From assembly GCA_009379825.1 (NCBI GenBank), contig WHTA01000017.1:1-64000 (forward strand): a stretch of 64,000 nt of DNA, read 5' to 3'. A model generated the notes under the pieces. The model saw nothing but the letters and a program-made list of their open reading frames with translations, was not told where the DNA came from and searched no databases. Source of the stretch: Streptosporangiales bacterium. Lineage in GTDB: Bacteria; Actinomycetota; Actinomycetes; Streptosporangiales; WHST01. The translations under genes were made by a program, and so were the position numbers. Position 1 is the first letter of the stretch; each line of letters opens with the position of its first letter. Positions 33,512 through 42,270 of this stretch are shown piece after piece.

Positions 33512-33691
33512 CGCGGTCTCCTCGCAAGGCTTGAGGCGAGTGACCGCAAGACTAGGCCCCGGGACACTCGCCCGGGGCTCGAACAGCTTTGTACGTGAGT
33601 CAGCGCGCCGGGACGGAATCCGGCGTCCTCGTCGATCCAGCGCGCTCCATGCCCACAACGATAGTGGCGCTCTCGTCTTGCCGCACGGCAA
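33512..33691 (-). other. Leader of the second ThrRS gene with hairpins
   Basis: About 180 bases between the START-like gene and the synthetase. On the coding strand there is a strong hairpin, GCCCCGGG/CCCGGGGC with a 7-base loop at 33556-33578, and an imperfect GCGCGC stem around 33615-33655. The last bases (GGAGACCGCG next to the ATG) faintly recall the T-box core, but no specifier stem can be shown by eye. Confidence 0.35.
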
Positions 33692-34129
33692 TTAGCGTTC
33701 GAGCAACGCCTTCAGGTTGGCCAGGTCGTGGCGGTTGGCGCGCTTCATCGCGGCGGCGAGCATCGGTGCACTCAGCTGCGCGAACCCTCGCGGCTCACCT
33801 CGGTTCCGCAACGTCATGTGGGTAGCCGTGTCGCCGTGTGGTCGCCAGGTGTACGTGGTCTCCATCGGGAACGGCCCGTCGGCGGTGCGCATGACCAACC
33901 GCTCACCCGATACGGGCTCGACGATCTCGTAGGTGTACTCGAGCCTGCGGCCGAGGAACCTAGCGACGAACGCGACCCGCGAGCCCACTGCCACCGGCGG
34001 GTCGGTGTGCCACTCGACCGACTCGATGTTGACGTACCACTGTGGTGCGTTGGACGGATCGCCCGCGTACTCCGCCACCCGCTCGCACGGCGCCTCGATG
34101 ACGATCTCGGTGACAACGTCGACGGCCAT
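33692..34129 (-). CDS. SRPBCC (START-like/polyketide cyclase) family protein
   Basis: A 145-residue helix-grip protein: VVTEIVIEAPCERVAEYAGDPSNAPQWYVNIESVEW at the start, GSRVAFVARFLGRRLEYTYEIVEPVSGERLVMRTADGPFPMETTYTW, and a long C-terminal helix. This is the usual SRPBCC layout with a hydrophobic cavity; some members are cyclases or lipid-binding proteins, most are uncharacterised. It starts at ATG 34129 and is followed by the synthetase leader. No link to its neighbours is evident. Confidence 0.85.
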   Translation of the reverse strand: MAVDVVTEIVIEAPCERVAEYAGDPSNAPQWYVNIESVEWHTDPPVAVGSRVAFVARFLGRRLEYTYEIVEPVSGERLVMRTADGPFPMETTYTWRPHGDTATHMTLRNRGEPRGFAQLSAPMLAAAMKRANRHDLANLKALLER

Positions 34130-34184
34130 GGCGCGACCTCTCGCTCGTACACCTACCAGGGTAGCGCCGCTGCCGGGGAAAGCA

Positions 34185-34221
34185 GTACGCGCCAGCCGGC
34201 AACCGACCGGCTGGCGCGTAC
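34185..34221 (-). terminator. Hairpin terminator after the betaine-type ABC operon
   Basis: A perfect 15-bp stem (GTACGCGCCAGCCGG and complement) with a 7-base loop begins 15 bp past the stop of the binding-protein gene. No U-run is present. Confidence 0.85.
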
Positions 34222-34235
34222 CGACGAAGCTGTGC

Positions 34236-35240
34236 CTACTTGCCGATGAAGCCTTCCTTCTGCAGCCACTCCTCGGCGACGTCCTTTGGCTTCTCGCCGT
34301 CGATGTCTACCTTGGTGTTGAGCTCCTGGATGGTCTTCAGGTCGAGCGCCTTGGCGAGCGGGTTGAGTGCCTTGGCGACCGCAGGGTTCTTGTCCAGCAC
34401 CGGCTTACGCACGTTCGGCGCCGGGTTGTAGATCGGGAAGAACGCCTTGTCGTCCTTCAGTACGGTCAGCCCGAGACCCTTGATCCGGCCGTCGGTCGGC
34501 GTGACCATGCCGTACTTGCACGGACTCTGCTTGTCGATCGCCTTGTAGATGGCGCCCTCTTCCAGCGTCGCCACGGACTTCGACGGCAGCTTGAAGCCGT
34601 AGTGCTTCTGCACGCCAGGGAGGCCGTCGTCGCGAGAGCTGAACTCGCCGTTGACGCACATCCCCGCGTCGCCGACGTTCTCGTTGGCGAGCTTCGAGTA
34701 CGCGGAGAGGCTCGTCACCCCGGACTTCTTCGCGTTCTCGTTGGTCGTCGCGACGGCGTACGTGTTGTTGAACGGCGCCTTGTCGAGCCAGACGATGTCG
34801 TGCTTGCTCTTGTCTTCCTTTGCGACCGCGTCGTACTGCGCGTCCGCGCCGGCCACCGGCTTGGTGTGCTTCAGGTAGCTGATCCACGCGGTGCCCGTGT
34901 ACTCCCAGTAGACGTCGATCTTGCCGGACGTCAGAGCCGTGCGCGTGGTGTTGCTGCCCGACAGGCCGCACTTGCGGGTGACGTCCGCACCGGCCGACTC
35001 CAACGCGAGCGCCGTGATCTCGCACAGGTTCAGCTGCTCGGTGAACTCCTTCGAGCCGACGGTGATCTCGACGCCCTCGAGGTCCGCGCTCTTCGCGAGG
35101 CTGCCCGGCTCGGCGTCCCCGCCCGCGCTGTCCTCGCCGAGCAGGCAACCGCTCGCCAGCAGACCGACCGCCGCAACGCCGGCGGCGAGTTGCAGCCGCC
35201 GCGTCAACCGACCGCCGCGCCCAGATTCCTTGGCATGCAT
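34236..35240 (-). CDS. Glycine betaine/choline-type ABC substrate-binding lipoprotein
   Basis: 334 residues. The lipoprotein signal ends LLASGC with Cys32. The mature domain is OpuAC/OsmF-like: EITVGSKEFTEQLNLCEITALALESAGADV, LTSGKIDVYWEYTGTAW (the YWEYTG segment shapes the quaternary-amine pocket), TPTDGRIKGLGLTVLKDD and RKPVLDKNPAVAKALNPL. It captures quaternary amines such as betaine, carnitine or choline outside the membrane. Last gene of the leftward operon: permease, ATPase, permease, binding protein. Confidence 0.9.
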   Translation of the reverse strand: MHAKESGRGGRLTRRLQLAAGVAAVGLLASGCLLGEDSAGGDAEPGSLAKSADLEGVEITVGSKEFTEQLNLCEITALALESAGADVTRKCGLSGSNTTRTALTSGKIDVYWEYTGTAWISYLKHTKPVAGADAQYDAVAKEDKSKHDIVWLDKAPFNNTYAVATTNENAKKSGVTSLSAYSKLANENVGDAGMCVNGEFSSRDDGLPGVQKHYGFKLPSKSVATLEEGAIYKAIDKQSPCKYGMVTPTDGRIKGLGLTVLKDDKAFFPIYNPAPNVRKPVLDKNPAVAKALNPLAKALDLKTIQELNTKVDIDGEKPKDVAEEWLQKEGFIGK

Positions 35241-35267
35241 GCGTTTTCCTTTCTCTGCAGAGTCTGG

Positions 35268-36056
35268 TCAGAGACCCCGTGGACGGAGGACTCGCTCGAC
35301 GATCCCGGCAAGCCAGTCCAGACCGAGTGCCAGCACTGCGGTGAGCACGCTCCCGGCGATCAACATCGGCATCCGACCCAACGCGATGCCGGCCTGGATC
35401 AGGTCACCGAGGCCACCCGCGTTCGTATACGTCGCCAGCGCCGCGCTGCCGACATTGATGATCAGTGCCACCCGTACTCCCGCGAGGATCACCGGTACGG
35501 AGAGCGGGAGCTCGACGGTGAACAACACCGCCGACTTGGTCAGTCCCATGCCGCGGGCGGCGTCGATGAGCGACCGGTCGACACCGGAGATGCCGACCAT
35601 GGTGTTGCGCAGCACCGACAGGAAGGCGACGGCCACCAAGGCGACGATCGCCATGGCGAAGCCGGTGCCCACGGTGATCGCGAGCAGCACGAGGATGCCG
35701 ACCGAGGGGATCGCCTGCCCGAGGTTGGCCACCGCGACGACCGGCACGGCGGCGGCGCGGAACTTCGACCGGGTCAGCAACACGCCGAGCGGCACGGCCA
35801 GGACGATCACCAGCACGCTGGACACGACGACCATCTGCACGTGCTCGAGCAGAAGGGTCCCGATGTGCTGTGCGGTGATGTTCCGCCGCTCGATCGAGTC
35901 CAGGTCCTTCGCCCCCAGGTACACGAAGAGTGCGGCCAGCACTGCGAGCAACGCGGCCGGCGTCACTACGACGTCGGACACGGACAGCCCACGCCACCGC
36001 CTGCTCGACGGGTCCGCCGCCCGCGGCCGCGTCTCGATGTCGACACGAGTCGTCAC
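35268..36056 (-). CDS. Betaine/choline-type ABC permease (OpuBB/OpuCB-like)
   Basis: A 262-residue inner-membrane permease with about six helices. It has the ABC permease loop IDAARGMGLTKSAVLFTVELPLSVPVILAGVRVALI near residues 165-200 and QAIPSVGILVLLAI, both typical of the ProW/OpuB class. GTG 36056 (MTTRVDIETRP) is preferred; the upstream frame overlaps the ATPase gene. The N-terminal about 35 residues are cytosolic. It works with the second permease at 37148 as a heterodimer. Confidence 0.88.
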   Translation of the reverse strand: MTTRVDIETRPRAADPSSRRWRGLSVSDVVVTPAALLAVLAALFVYLGAKDLDSIERRNITAQHIGTLLLEHVQMVVVSSVLVIVLAVPLGVLLTRSKFRAAAVPVVAVANLGQAIPSVGILVLLAITVGTGFAMAIVALVAVAFLSVLRNTMVGISGVDRSLIDAARGMGLTKSAVLFTVELPLSVPVILAGVRVALIINVGSAALATYTNAGGLGDLIQAGIALGRMPMLIAGSVLTAVLALGLDWLAGIVERVLRPRGL

Positions 36057-36060
36057 GAGA

Positions 36061-37155
36061 TCACCCGCCACCGGCCTCGTCGCTCGGCACGTGCCGAAGC
36101 ACCGTGTCCATCGACAACCCACCGAGCACCCGGCCGTCTTCGTCGGTGACGACCGCGAGGTCGTCGTGGGCGGTCAGCATCGCGTCCAGTGCCTGGTACA
36201 GCGTCTGACCGCCGCGCACCGTCGCGACCTGACCGTCGGCAAGTGCGGGCAGCCAGCGCGCCGGGCGCCCGCCGTCGGTCAGCAGCACGCGCTTGCCGTC
36301 CAGGTGCTGCGACGCCTGCTGCTCGTCCTCCACGGTGTCGACGGCCTGCAGCGGCAGCTCCTCGACGTGTTGCAGGCCGAGGAGACGTACCGAGCTCCCC
36401 GCGCCGATGAACGAGGCGACGAACTCGTCGGCCGGCTCGGTGAGCAGCTTGATCGGGGTGTCGAACTGTGCGATGCGCCCGCCGGTGCCGAAGATGGCGA
36501 TCCGGTCGCCGAGCTTCAGCGCCTCCTCGATGTCGTGGGTGACGAACACGATCGTCTTGTGGATCTGCTGCTGCAAGGTGAGGAACTCGTCCTGCAGCCG
36601 GTCCCTGATGATCGGGTCGAGCGCACCGAACGGCTCGTCCATCAACATGACCGGTGGATCGGCAGCGAGCGCGCGGGCGACCCCCACCCGCTGCTGTTGC
36701 CCACCGGACAGCTGCTTGGGATAGCGCCGCCGATAGCTCTCCGGCGGGTCGAGGCCGAGCAGTGCGAGCAGCTCGGTCACGCGGTCGTCGGTCCGCTTCT
36801 TGTCCCAACCGAGCGCCTTCGGCACCATCCCGATGTTCGCGCCGACGGTGAGGTGCGGGAGCAGACCGACCTGCTGGATGACGTATCCGATGTGCCGGCG
36901 CAGCTCGTCCGGGTCGACGTTCGTGACGTCGGCACCGTCGATGTAGATCCGGCCGCTGGTCGGCTCGATCAGCCGGTTGATCATCCGCATGGTGGTCGTC
37001 TTGCCGCACCCGGAAGGACCGAGCAACACGACGATCTCACCGGCATGGACATCCAGGGAGAGGTCCGCCACCGCGGGCTCGTCGACACCCGGGTAGGTCT
37101 TGGTCACGTTCTCCAGCCGGATCATCGGCTGCTGGTCGGTGTGTGGATCAGCCAC
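36061..37155 (-). CDS. Betaine/choline-type ABC ATPase with CBS domains
   Basis: A 364-residue ABC ATPase. Walker A LGPSGCGKTT is near residue 45, the signature LSGGQQQRVGVARAL near 147, Walker B VMLMDEPFGALDP, the switch His in FVTHDIEEAL, and a C-terminal pair of CBS modules from about 255 (VRGGQTLYQALDAMLTAHDDLAVV). CBS domains in OpuA sense ionic strength and gate transport, so osmotic control at protein level is likely. Overlaps the upstream permease gene by 8 bp. Confidence 0.92.
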   Translation of the reverse strand: MADPHTDQQPMIRLENVTKTYPGVDEPAVADLSLDVHAGEIVVLLGPSGCGKTTTMRMINRLIEPTSGRIYIDGADVTNVDPDELRRHIGYVIQQVGLLPHLTVGANIGMVPKALGWDKKRTDDRVTELLALLGLDPPESYRRRYPKQLSGGQQQRVGVARALAADPPVMLMDEPFGALDPIIRDRLQDEFLTLQQQIHKTIVFVTHDIEEALKLGDRIAIFGTGGRIAQFDTPIKLLTEPADEFVASFIGAGSSVRLLGLQHVEELPLQAVDTVEDEQQASQHLDGKRVLLTDGGRPARWLPALADGQVATVRGGQTLYQALDAMLTAHDDLAVVTDEDGRVLGGLSMDTVLRHVPSDEAGGG

Positions 37156-37795
37156 GGATGCCTCGCGGAGTGGTCAGTCGGGCGATCAGGACGAAGAACA
37201 GGTCGAGGACGATGGCCAGCACGCCGACGCCCAACACACCGGCGAGCGCGTCGTTGAGCGCATTCGCACCGCCGAGCCTGGTGAGCCCGTCGAAGATGAG
37301 CCGACCGAGCCCGGGCCCGGCCACCGCAGCAGCGATCGCGCCGATCCCTACACAGAGGATCGAGGCCACCCGTACGCCGTTGAGCAGCACCGGCCACGCC
37401 AGCGGCATGCGGACGGTGAACAGCAGGCTCCACTTCGACAGTCCCATCCCCCGTGCGGCGTCCTCGATCTCGGCGGGCACGGACTCCAGCCCGGTGATCG
37501 CGTTGCGCAGGATCGGGAACAGTGCATAGACCACCAACGCGGTGATGGCAGGTACGACGCCGAGGCTGAGGATGGGGATCAACAGACCGAGCAACGCGTA
37601 CGACGGGATGGTCAACGCGATGCCGGTCACCGTCAGCGAGACCCGGCGCACCATCGGGTGGTTCTGCGCGAGCACCGCGACCGCGACACCGATGACCGTC
37701 GCTATCCCGATGGCGATGAGCACGACCTGCGCGTGCTGCGCCGCCAGGAACACGATGTCCGGCCAGCGGTCGGCGAGATATTCGGAGAAGGTCAT
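37148..37795 (-). CDS. Betaine/choline-type ABC permease, second subunit
   Basis: A 215-residue permease with about five or six helices: FLAAQHAQVVLIAIGIATVIGVAV, TIPSYALLGLLIPILSLGVVPAI, and the coupling loop IEDAARGMGLSKWSLLFTVRMPLAWPVLLNGVRVASI. It is the partner of the 35268 permease. It starts the four-gene importer operon; the amidohydrolase gene 17 bp upstream is also leftward and may share its transcript. Confidence 0.88.
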   Translation of the reverse strand: MTFSEYLADRWPDIVFLAAQHAQVVLIAIGIATVIGVAVAVLAQNHPMVRRVSLTVTGIALTIPSYALLGLLIPILSLGVVPAITALVVYALFPILRNAITGLESVPAEIEDAARGMGLSKWSLLFTVRMPLAWPVLLNGVRVASILCVGIGAIAAAVAGPGLGRLIFDGLTRLGGANALNDALAGVLGVGVLAIVLDLFFVLIARLTTPRGIRG

Positions 37796-37812
37796 GACGA
37801 GACATCACCCGT

Positions 37813-39156
37813 TCATCGGGCGGCCGCCAGATCGGTGAGATGCACTTCGAGCGCCGCGCCTGCCACCGGAACACCGTCTTGTAGCACGAGCCAGATCCTT
37901 TCGCTGTCGCCGAGAATCTCCGGGTTCGCGAACGGGTCCCCGTCGAGGATCGCGAGGTCGGCGAGCTTACCCTCCGCCACCGTCCCCAGCTCGGTCAGGC
38001 CGAACGCATGTGCGGCGGCCGAGGTCGCGGACACCAGCACCTCGTGCGCCGGGAGGCCATGATGGATCATCCTGAGCACCTCGATCCAGATGCCACCACG
38101 GCGCAGCTCCAGGTCGTCGGCGCCCATCACGATCGGTGTGCCCGCCGCGTTCGCCGCCTGCAGCGTCTTCTCCGCGGCGCGGATGTTCGCTTCCGCCACG
38201 GCTTCCAGCTCCGGCGTGCAGTACGGCACGGTCTCGCCTTCGGTGCCGACCTCGAGGTCGCGGCCGGCGAACACGTACGAACTGGTGAACGTAGGCACCA
38301 ACGCGATGTCGTGCTCGGCCATCCGGTCCAGCAGGTCCGGCCGACTGTGCAAGTAGTAGCCGTGCTCGACGGTGCGCATGCCGAGGTCCACTGCGGTCTC
38401 ACAGCCGGGCAACCCCTCGGCGTGCGCGGCGACGTAGTACCCCATCCGGTGGGCTTCCTCGACCGCTACCTGCATCTCCTCGTAGGAGAGCTGGTTCGGC
38501 ATCGACGATGCGCCGTGGTCGTCCCGGCAGAGGCCGGCCTCCAGCTCCACCGACCGAGCACCTGTCGTCATCACCTTGACGAAGTCGACGCCGCGGCGGA
38601 TCTGCTCGCGTACGCCCTTGCGTACCTCGTCGGCGCCGTCCGCCTCGCGGTACATGCCGTCGAAGATGACGCCGCCTGGCGCAGTACCGGAGATGATCAG
38701 CCCACAGGTGAGCACCCGCGCACCGCGGAACGCGCCGTAGCGCATCGCCTGGCGGTTCTCCATCACCTGCTCGCCGAAGGTCCCCATGTCGCGAACGGTC
38801 GTGACGCCGTACCTGAGGAACTCCCGCAGGTGCATGCCCAACATGTGCGTCGTCGTGCCTGGCAGCAACGGCTGGGAGCCGAAGCCGAGCTCGGGCAGCT
38901 GCCCGACGGCGTGCATGTGCCCGTTGATCAACCCGGGCATCAACGTCTTGCCGGCGAGGTCGACGACCGTCGCGCCTTCGGGGACGGCATCCCCGGCGCT
39001 CCCGACGCGAACGATGCGCCCGTTCTCCACCAGTACGGCGGCCCCGTCGCGGACGGGTGCGCGCGTGCCGTCGAAGAGACGCGCGTTGGTGAGCCACAGC
39101 GGTCGCTGCGGCGGAACATCCGGCGCGAACAGCAATGCCGGCGTCTGGATCTGCAT
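37813..39156 (-). CDS. Metal-dependent amidohydrolase (imidazolonepropionase-like), copy 1
   Basis: 447 residues of the amidohydrolase superfamily. Metal ligands are visible: GHMHAVG, the likely carboxylated lysine in DFVKVMTTGA, AAHAEG, VEHGYY and the catalytic Asp in VMGADDLELR. Substrates of the subgroup include Xaa-Pro dipeptides, amides and lactams. It is a close paralogue of the gene at 40884; both share MRYGAFRGxRxLTCG. It sits directly upstream of the quaternary-amine importer, so hydrolysis of an imported amide is possible. Divergent from the GntR gene. Confidence 0.87.
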   Translation of the reverse strand: MQIQTPALLFAPDVPPQRPLWLTNARLFDGTRAPVRDGAAVLVENGRIVRVGSAGDAVPEGATVVDLAGKTLMPGLINGHMHAVGQLPELGFGSQPLLPGTTTHMLGMHLREFLRYGVTTVRDMGTFGEQVMENRQAMRYGAFRGARVLTCGLIISGTAPGGVIFDGMYREADGADEVRKGVREQIRRGVDFVKVMTTGARSVELEAGLCRDDHGASSMPNQLSYEEMQVAVEEAHRMGYYVAAHAEGLPGCETAVDLGMRTVEHGYYLHSRPDLLDRMAEHDIALVPTFTSSYVFAGRDLEVGTEGETVPYCTPELEAVAEANIRAAEKTLQAANAAGTPIVMGADDLELRRGGIWIEVLRMIHHGLPAHEVLVSATSAAAHAFGLTELGTVAEGKLADLAILDGDPFANPEILGDSERIWLVLQDGVPVAGAALEVHLTDLAAAR

Positions 39157-39194
39157 GGGGCCTCCTCAGCGGGCAAGTACACCACAAGTCCATC

Positions 39195-39220
39195 GGTATA
39201 CAAAACCTGCTTTGGTACCC
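39195..39220. promoter_or_regulatory. Putative GntR operator with GGTATACAA core
   Basis: GGTATACAAA and, 6 bases on, TTTGGTACC (complement GGTACCAAA) form an imperfect inverted repeat in the 151-bp divergent region between amidohydrolase 1 and the GntR gene. The nine-base core is identical to the element at 10572. Confidence 0.4.
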
Positions 39221-39307
39221 TTCTTCCGTGGGTAAGACGACGATCGACGGGGCGCGACCGACACCTCGTACCGCCTCCCCGTGGCAGGCACCTGCCGGTG
39301 AGGCGCG

Positions 39308-39964
39308 ATGAGAGGGTTCCACCCACAACCGACCATCCACGCCGACGACAAGACGCTCTCCAGCCGTCGCGTGTACGAGCAGCTACGCCGCGCCATCCTG
39401 CACGGCGAGTTCACCCCGGGCACCAGCCTCGGCGAGACGCAGGTCGGCAACATGCTCGGGGTGTCGCGTACGCCCGTGCGACAGGCGTTCGGTGAGCTGC
39501 TCAACCAAGGCATCCTGCAGGAGGGCGCGCGCCGTCAGGTGGTGATCACCAACCCGTCCGCCGAGCTGCTCGCCGAAGCGGTGGCGATGCGCGACGCGCT
39601 CGAACCCGTGTGCGCCGGCCGCGCCGCCGGTCTGCTCGACGTCTCGGCCGTGGACCAACTGCACCTGATCATGATCAGGGCGCGCCGGGCCGTCGCGGCG
39701 AAGGACCTCAACGCCTTCCTCGACTGCGACGACGACTTCCATCTGCACATCCCGCACGCCGCCGGGCACCAGCTCGCCGAGGACACGCTGCGCCGGTTGC
39801 GCAGCCTCATCCGCCTCGGACTGCGCGACTTCGACTGGGACGAGGAGCTGCTCGACCAGATGGCCGCCGAGCACGAGGCGATCATCGAGGCCCTCGGCAG
39901 CGGCGACCCCGCGCAGACGACCACCGCGATGGCCGCACACCTCGCGTCCGCGAGCCCGTACTAG
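39308..39964 (+). CDS. GntR-family (FCD) transcriptional regulator
   Basis: 218 residues. The winged helix covers about 15-80 (SSRRVYEQLRRAILHGEFTPGTSLGETQVGNMLGVSRTPVRQAFGEL). The FCD domain follows with DDDFHLHIPHAAGHQLAEDTLRRLRSL and the C-terminal EHEAIIEALGSGD. Divergent from amidohydrolase 1 and followed 9 bp later by an IclR gene, it probably controls the adjacent hydrolase and importer genes. The ligand is unknown. Confidence 0.9.
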   Translation: MRGFHPQPTIHADDKTLSSRRVYEQLRRAILHGEFTPGTSLGETQVGNMLGVSRTPVRQAFGELLNQGILQEGARRQVVITNPSAELLAEAVAMRDALEPVCAGRAAGLLDVSAVDQLHLIMIRARRAVAAKDLNAFLDCDDDFHLHIPHAAGHQLAEDTLRRLRSLIRLGLRDFDWDEELLDQMAAEHEAIIEALGSGDPAQTTTAMAAHLASASPY

Positions 39965-39973
39965 CCTCGCCGC

Positions 39974-40735
39974 GTGAGCGAGCCAGCGGGAACCGCACGG
40001 GCGATGAGCACCGTGCGTCGTGCCACGGAGGTGCTCGACGTGCTCGGCAGCTCGTCCAGCGACCTGGGCACGAACGAGATAGCGCGCAGGATCGGCACCA
40101 ACGCGAGCACCGTCTCCCGGCTGCTCGCCACGCTCGTCGCCGCCGAGCTCGTCCGCAAGATGCCCGAGACCGGCAGGTACCGCCTCGGTTTCCGGCTCGT
40201 ACAGCTCGGCAACGCCGCGCTGGCCAGAGTGGACCTACGCGAGCTCGCCCGGCCGCACCTGCTCGCACTGAACGAGAAGACCAAGGAGACCGCGACGCTG
40301 TCGGTGCCAGGCGAGCAGGCCGCGACCACCATCGACTACGTGCAGAGCTCGTCGTCGGTGCGCAGCTTCGTGGAGATGGGCCGGCCGAGCGTGCCGCACG
40401 CGACCGCGGTCGGCAAGGTGCTGCTGGCCCACGGCGGCCACCTCCCAGCCGGCCGACTGACGCGCTTCACGCCGAACACCATCACCAACCGCACCGTCCT
40501 CCGGCGCGAGGTGGCACAGGTCAAGGCACGCGGTTGGGCGGAGGCCCGCGGCGAGCGGGAGAACGACCTACTGACGATCGCTGCACCGGCCCACGACAGG
40601 CATGGGACGCTCGCGGCGATCCTCGCCGTCGAGTGCCCGCTCGGCCGGCTGGAAGGCCGTGCGCTACGTGCCGCCGTCGACGCCCTCGTCGAGCACGCCA
40701 GGCAGCTCTCCACCCAGCTGAGCACCGGTTCCTGA
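39974..40735 (+). CDS. IclR-family transcriptional regulator
   Basis: 253 residues. The helix-turn-helix is near residues 13-70 (TVRRATEVLDVLGSSSSDLGTNEIARRIGTNASTVSRLLATLV), with an IclR effector domain from about 85 (ARPHLLALNEKTKETATLSV, VGKVLLAHGGHLP, GWAEARGERENDLLTIAAPAHD, LAAILAVECP). GTG 39974 is used. In tandem with the GntR gene and just upstream of amidohydrolase 2, which it may regulate through the palindrome at 40782. Confidence 0.9.
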   Translation: MSEPAGTARAMSTVRRATEVLDVLGSSSSDLGTNEIARRIGTNASTVSRLLATLVAAELVRKMPETGRYRLGFRLVQLGNAALARVDLRELARPHLLALNEKTKETATLSVPGEQAATTIDYVQSSSSVRSFVEMGRPSVPHATAVGKVLLAHGGHLPAGRLTRFTPNTITNRTVLRREVAQVKARGWAEARGERENDLLTIAAPAHDRHGTLAAILAVECPLGRLEGRALRAAVDALVEHARQLSTQLSTGS

Positions 40736-40781
40736 CGCTCCCCACGCCGGATGGACGGCAGCCGAACGGCTTCAGAAAGTG

Positions 40782-40796
40782 TTGCCATATTTGCAA
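40782..40796. promoter_or_regulatory. Palindrome TTGC-N7-GCAA, candidate IclR operator
   Basis: TTGCCATATTTGCAA is an AT-rich palindrome in the 148-bp gap between the IclR gene and amidohydrolase 2. IclR proteins bind similar short AT-centred palindromes near promoters. Confidence 0.4.
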
Positions 40797-40883
40797 TGCT
40801 GTTGCTCTTGCGGCATCACGCGTGTGACAGTGGCGAGCGTGCCGGCTGACTGCCCGGCGCAGCCGGATACCTGAGAGGAACCG

Positions 40884-42224
40884 ATGCCGCACCGCTTCCC
40901 CGCACTGATCGCAGCTCCCCCGGCGGCGGCCGGACGACTGTGGCTGCTGAACGCCCGCGTCTTCGACGGCACGGGCACCAACGCACGCCCCGGTAGCGCA
41001 GTGCTCGTCGAGGACGGCATGATCCGGCATGTCTGCGACACCGGTGACGTCCCGGCAGACCCGGGCACGGAGCGGCGGATCGACCTCGGCGGCAGGACCC
41101 TGCTGCCCGGCCTCACCAACGCGCACACGCACCTCGCCGGCGGCACCATCGACCCGAAGCCGGGTGCCGAGGAGATGCTGCCCAACACGCCCACGCACTT
41201 CCTGCAGGCGGCGCTGCGCGACATGCTGCGGATGGGTGTGACGACGCTGCGAAACACCGGTTCACAGGGGCTCCAGCCGCAGGAGGCCAGGCAGGCCATG
41301 CGCTACGGCGCGTTCCGCGGCCCGCGCATACTCACCTGCGGGAAGATCATCTCCGCCACCGCCCCTGGCGGCCGGTTCTACGGCGACATGTACCAGGAGG
41401 TCGACGGGCCCGACGGCGTGCGCAACGCCGTACGCACACAGGTGCGGTGGGGCGCGGACTTCGTGAAGGTGATGACCACCGGGGCGCGGTCGAACGAGCT
41501 GGAGGACCCCGAGCCGACGCAGTTCACCGACGGCGAGCTCGCCGCCGCCGTCGACGAGGCGCACCGCCTGGGGTACCGGGTGTGCGCGCACGCGGAAGGG
41601 CTCGACGGCACGGCCGCCGCGATCGCGCACGGCATGGACACCATCGAGCACGGCATGTTCCTCAACCAGCGTCCCGAGCTGCTCGACCAGATGGCCGAGA
41701 ACGGCCAGTTCCTCGTCCCGACCCTGACCGGCTACTACTACTGGGCGGGCTACTCGCTCGACGTCATCGACCCGACCGATGCGCCCACGAACCCGGAAGC
41801 CGACCCGATGCTCAGCGAGCTGGGCAAGCTCAACCTCGCCGAGGGCGCGAAGAGCATGCGCGCGGCGCGGGAGGCGGGGGTGAAGATCGCGCTGGGCAGC
41901 GACCGGCAGGGCGAGGTCATGTCGACGTCCGGCGAGCTGCTCCGGATGATCCACCACGGCCTCACCGTGCGCGAGGCGCTCGTCGCCGCGACGAAGACCG
42001 CGGCCGAGGCGCTCGGCCTGGACGACCACGTCGGCACCGTCGAGGAGGGCAAGCTCGCCGACCTCGTCGTCGTCGACGGTGACGTGCTGAGCCAGCCCGC
42101 ACTGCTGGCCGACCGCGACAAGATCTGGCTCGTGCTCCAACTCGGCGAGCCGGTCGCAGGCGCGGCCATGGAACAACCGATGACCACCGACGCCGACACC
42201 CCGGCGCTCGCCGGGGTGCGCTAG
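40884..42224 (+). CDS. Metal-dependent amidohydrolase (imidazolonepropionase-like), copy 2
   Basis: 446 residues, paralogous to copy 1. Ligands are NAHTHLAGG, the lysine in DFVKVMTTGARS, CAHAEGLDG, IEHGMF and ALGSDRQGE. The fold is a TIM barrel with a small beta-sandwich formed by both ends. ATG 40884 follows GAGAGGAACCG. The two copies lie either side of two regulators, suggesting duplication and divergence to related substrates or to different inducers. A CACCCCGGC hairpin overlaps its 3' end. Confidence 0.88.
   Translation: MPHRFPALIAAPPAAAGRLWLLNARVFDGTGTNARPGSAVLVEDGMIRHVCDTGDVPADPGTERRIDLGGRTLLPGLTNAHTHLAGGTIDPKPGAEEMLPNTPTHFLQAALRDMLRMGVTTLRNTGSQGLQPQEARQAMRYGAFRGPRILTCGKIISATAPGGRFYGDMYQEVDGPDGVRNAVRTQVRWGADFVKVMTTGARSNELEDPEPTQFTDGELAAAVDEAHRLGYRVCAHAEGLDGTAAAIAHGMDTIEHGMFLNQRPELLDQMAENGQFLVPTLTGYYYWAGYSLDVIDPTDAPTNPEADPMLSELGKLNLAEGAKSMRAAREAGVKIALGSDRQGEVMSTSGELLRMIHHGLTVREALVAATKTAAEALGLDDHVGTVEEGKLADLVVVDGDVLSQPALLADRDKIWLVLQLGEPVAGAAMEQPMTTDADTPALAGVR
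42197..42218 (+). terminator. Hairpin at the end of amidohydrolase 2
   Basis: CACCCCGGC and GCCGGGGTG with a 4-base GCTC loop sit just before the TAG stop. It is suited to terminate rightward transcription before the convergent MFS gene. Confidence 0.5.
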
Positions 42225-42270
42225 CGCGGTCGGACTCGCCGGGCGCCGCGACCGGGCCGCGTTCAGGACG

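Noticed and set aside
33512-33691. T-box riboswitch before the second ThrRS gene
   Set aside because: Only a weak GGnGACCGCG match is present, overlapping the ribosome site; no specifier loop or stem I could be traced by eye.
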